64,000 bases of DNA from Aquibacillus sediminis (GTDB taxonomy: Bacteria > Bacillota > Bacilli > Bacillales > Amphibacillaceae): NCBI RefSeq assembly GCF_005870085.1, contig NZ_SZNM01000012.1, positions 1-64,000 of the forward strand. Reading direction: 5' to 3'. This document shows positions 63,373 to 64,000 of the stretch, in pieces (the stretch's first letter is position 1; each line of letters begins with the position of its first letter). Both the position numbers and the translations under genes were made by a program. A model generated the notes under the pieces. The model did no database searches, was not told the DNA's origin, and saw only the letters and a list, made by a program, of their open reading frames with translations.

Positions 63373-64000
63373 CTATGATTTACTTGTTTCTCTTCGTAAG
63401 ACTGGAGCAACCTCTGTCGCTAACAACTCCATACTTTTTGCTACTTTGTCAAAAGGTTGGGCCCCTATATCTAACTGGGCCAAGAAGCGTTGGTGCCCAA
63501 AAAGTTCGTGTTGCTCGAGGATCTTCTCTGTGACTTGCTGCGGACTTCCTACAAGTAATGCAGTATCTGGGGCAGTCACCTGATCAAATTCAGTCCTTGA
63601 CATCCTTCTTCCCATTCCACGCTGACGGTTTACATACCACCAATAATTCGCGTAATAAGGATAAAACTCATCCTTCGCTTGTTGGGTTGTCTCAGCTATA
63701 TAAGCATGACCGGTTACACCGACCTTTAACTGCTCTGGTGCATGTCCAGCGTCTATTCCAGCTTGATGGTAATAATCAACAAGTGGCTTAAACCGCTTTG
63801 GATTTCCACCTAGGATCGCTAATGCCATTCCAACGCCAAACCTTCCAGCACGGCTAGCACTCTCAGGACTCCCCCCAACACCTAACCAAATTGGTAATTC
63901 TTCTTGCACTGGTCTTGGGGCAATGTCAGCATTCTTTAAAGAAGGACGGTACTTCCCTGACCATGTGACGGTTTCCTTTTGAGTCAGTTTCAATAGGAGC
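63373..64000 (-). CDS. LLM class flavin-dependent oxidoreductase (partial)
   Basis: The frame is open to the window edge; the N-terminal part is missing. About 209 C-terminal residues are visible. LPIWLGVGGSPESASRAGRF is the luciferase-like monooxygenase signature, followed by GHAYIAETTQQAKDEF and GSPQQVTEKILEQHELFG. Uses reduced flavin, probably from the FMN reductase encoded 63 nt downstream. Substrate unknown. Confidence 0.9.
   Translation of the reverse strand, partial: LLLKLTQKETVTWSGKYRPSLKNADIAPRPVQEELPIWLGVGGSPESASRAGRFGVGMALAILGGNPKRFKPLVDYYHQAGIDAGHAPEQLKVGVTGHAYIAETTQQAKDEFYPYYANYWWYVNRQRGMGRRMSRTEFDQVTAPDTALLVGSPQQVTEKILEQHELFGHQRFLAQLDIGAQPFDKVAKSMELLATEVAPVLRRETSKS

Overview
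The window comes from a low-GC, endospore-forming Bacillaceae genome, most like the Oceanobacillus/Virgibacillus/Gracilibacillus side of the family (an inference). Supporting evidence: strong AGGAGG ribosome binding sites, a Bacillus-type gene order (queG/yhbA, yhbB, cspR/trmL, prkA), an RsbR-type stressosome protein, a gamma-type spore protein, DUF2512 and DUF2619 membrane proteins, IDEAL and DUF3231 proteins, and guanine and TPP riboswitches of Bacillus type. No prophage, plasmid or CRISPR locus is visible.

Layout. 0-9.5 kb: minus-strand block with prkA, trmL, an amidase_6 protein, ogt, queG, an ABC-class ATPase and an RsbR paralog. The part from the amidase to the RsbR paralog lies between two ~345-bp inverted copies of a repeat rich in AGCGGAAT units. 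10-17.5 kb: tRNA-Gly, D-amino acid aminotransferase, ZIP metal transporter, small regulators (Rrf2, a cNMP-binding protein without DNA-binding domain), DUF3231 and a spermidine-synthase-like protein. 17.5-31.5 kb: repeat-rich mosaic with tRNA-Cys/Tyr, a GGDEF relic, a stand-alone S14 gene, aldo/keto reductase, NUDIX, a REP-associated tyrosine transposase (RAYT), gamma SASP, SDR, CYP152 peroxygenase, a Cys/Met-metabolism PLP enzyme and ung. 31.7-41 kb: transporters and hydrolases, and an AraC-GH39 fusion regulator split by an in-frame amber codon. 41-49 kb: aroK, aroD, a duplicated-domain lipoprotein, and a catechol meta-cleavage gene set (catechol 2,3-dioxygenase, aldehyde dehydrogenase, 4-oxalocrotonate decarboxylase, tautomerase) with a divergent IclR regulator and two CcpA cre-like sites. 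49-55 kb: a nupNOPQ-like nucleoside ABC transporter under a guanine riboswitch. 55-64 kb: SWIM-SNF2 helicase, a TPP-riboswitch thiamine-precursor ABC transporter, DoxX, and an FMN reductase/LLM monooxygenase pair that runs off the window.

The most unusual content is between the genes. (1) About 19 loci between 17.4 and 55.1 kb carry ~30-nt imperfect palindromes built on GGGACA/GGGGACAGG, usually as inverted pairs, often touching stop codons. The single RAYT gene is bracketed by two such pairs, so this looks like a Gram-positive REP/BIME system with its own HUH transposase. (2) A second family of ~120-190-bp two-hairpin elements occurs in two subfamilies. (3) A third family uses AGCGGAAT...CCGC units. 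All three sit only in intergenic DNA.
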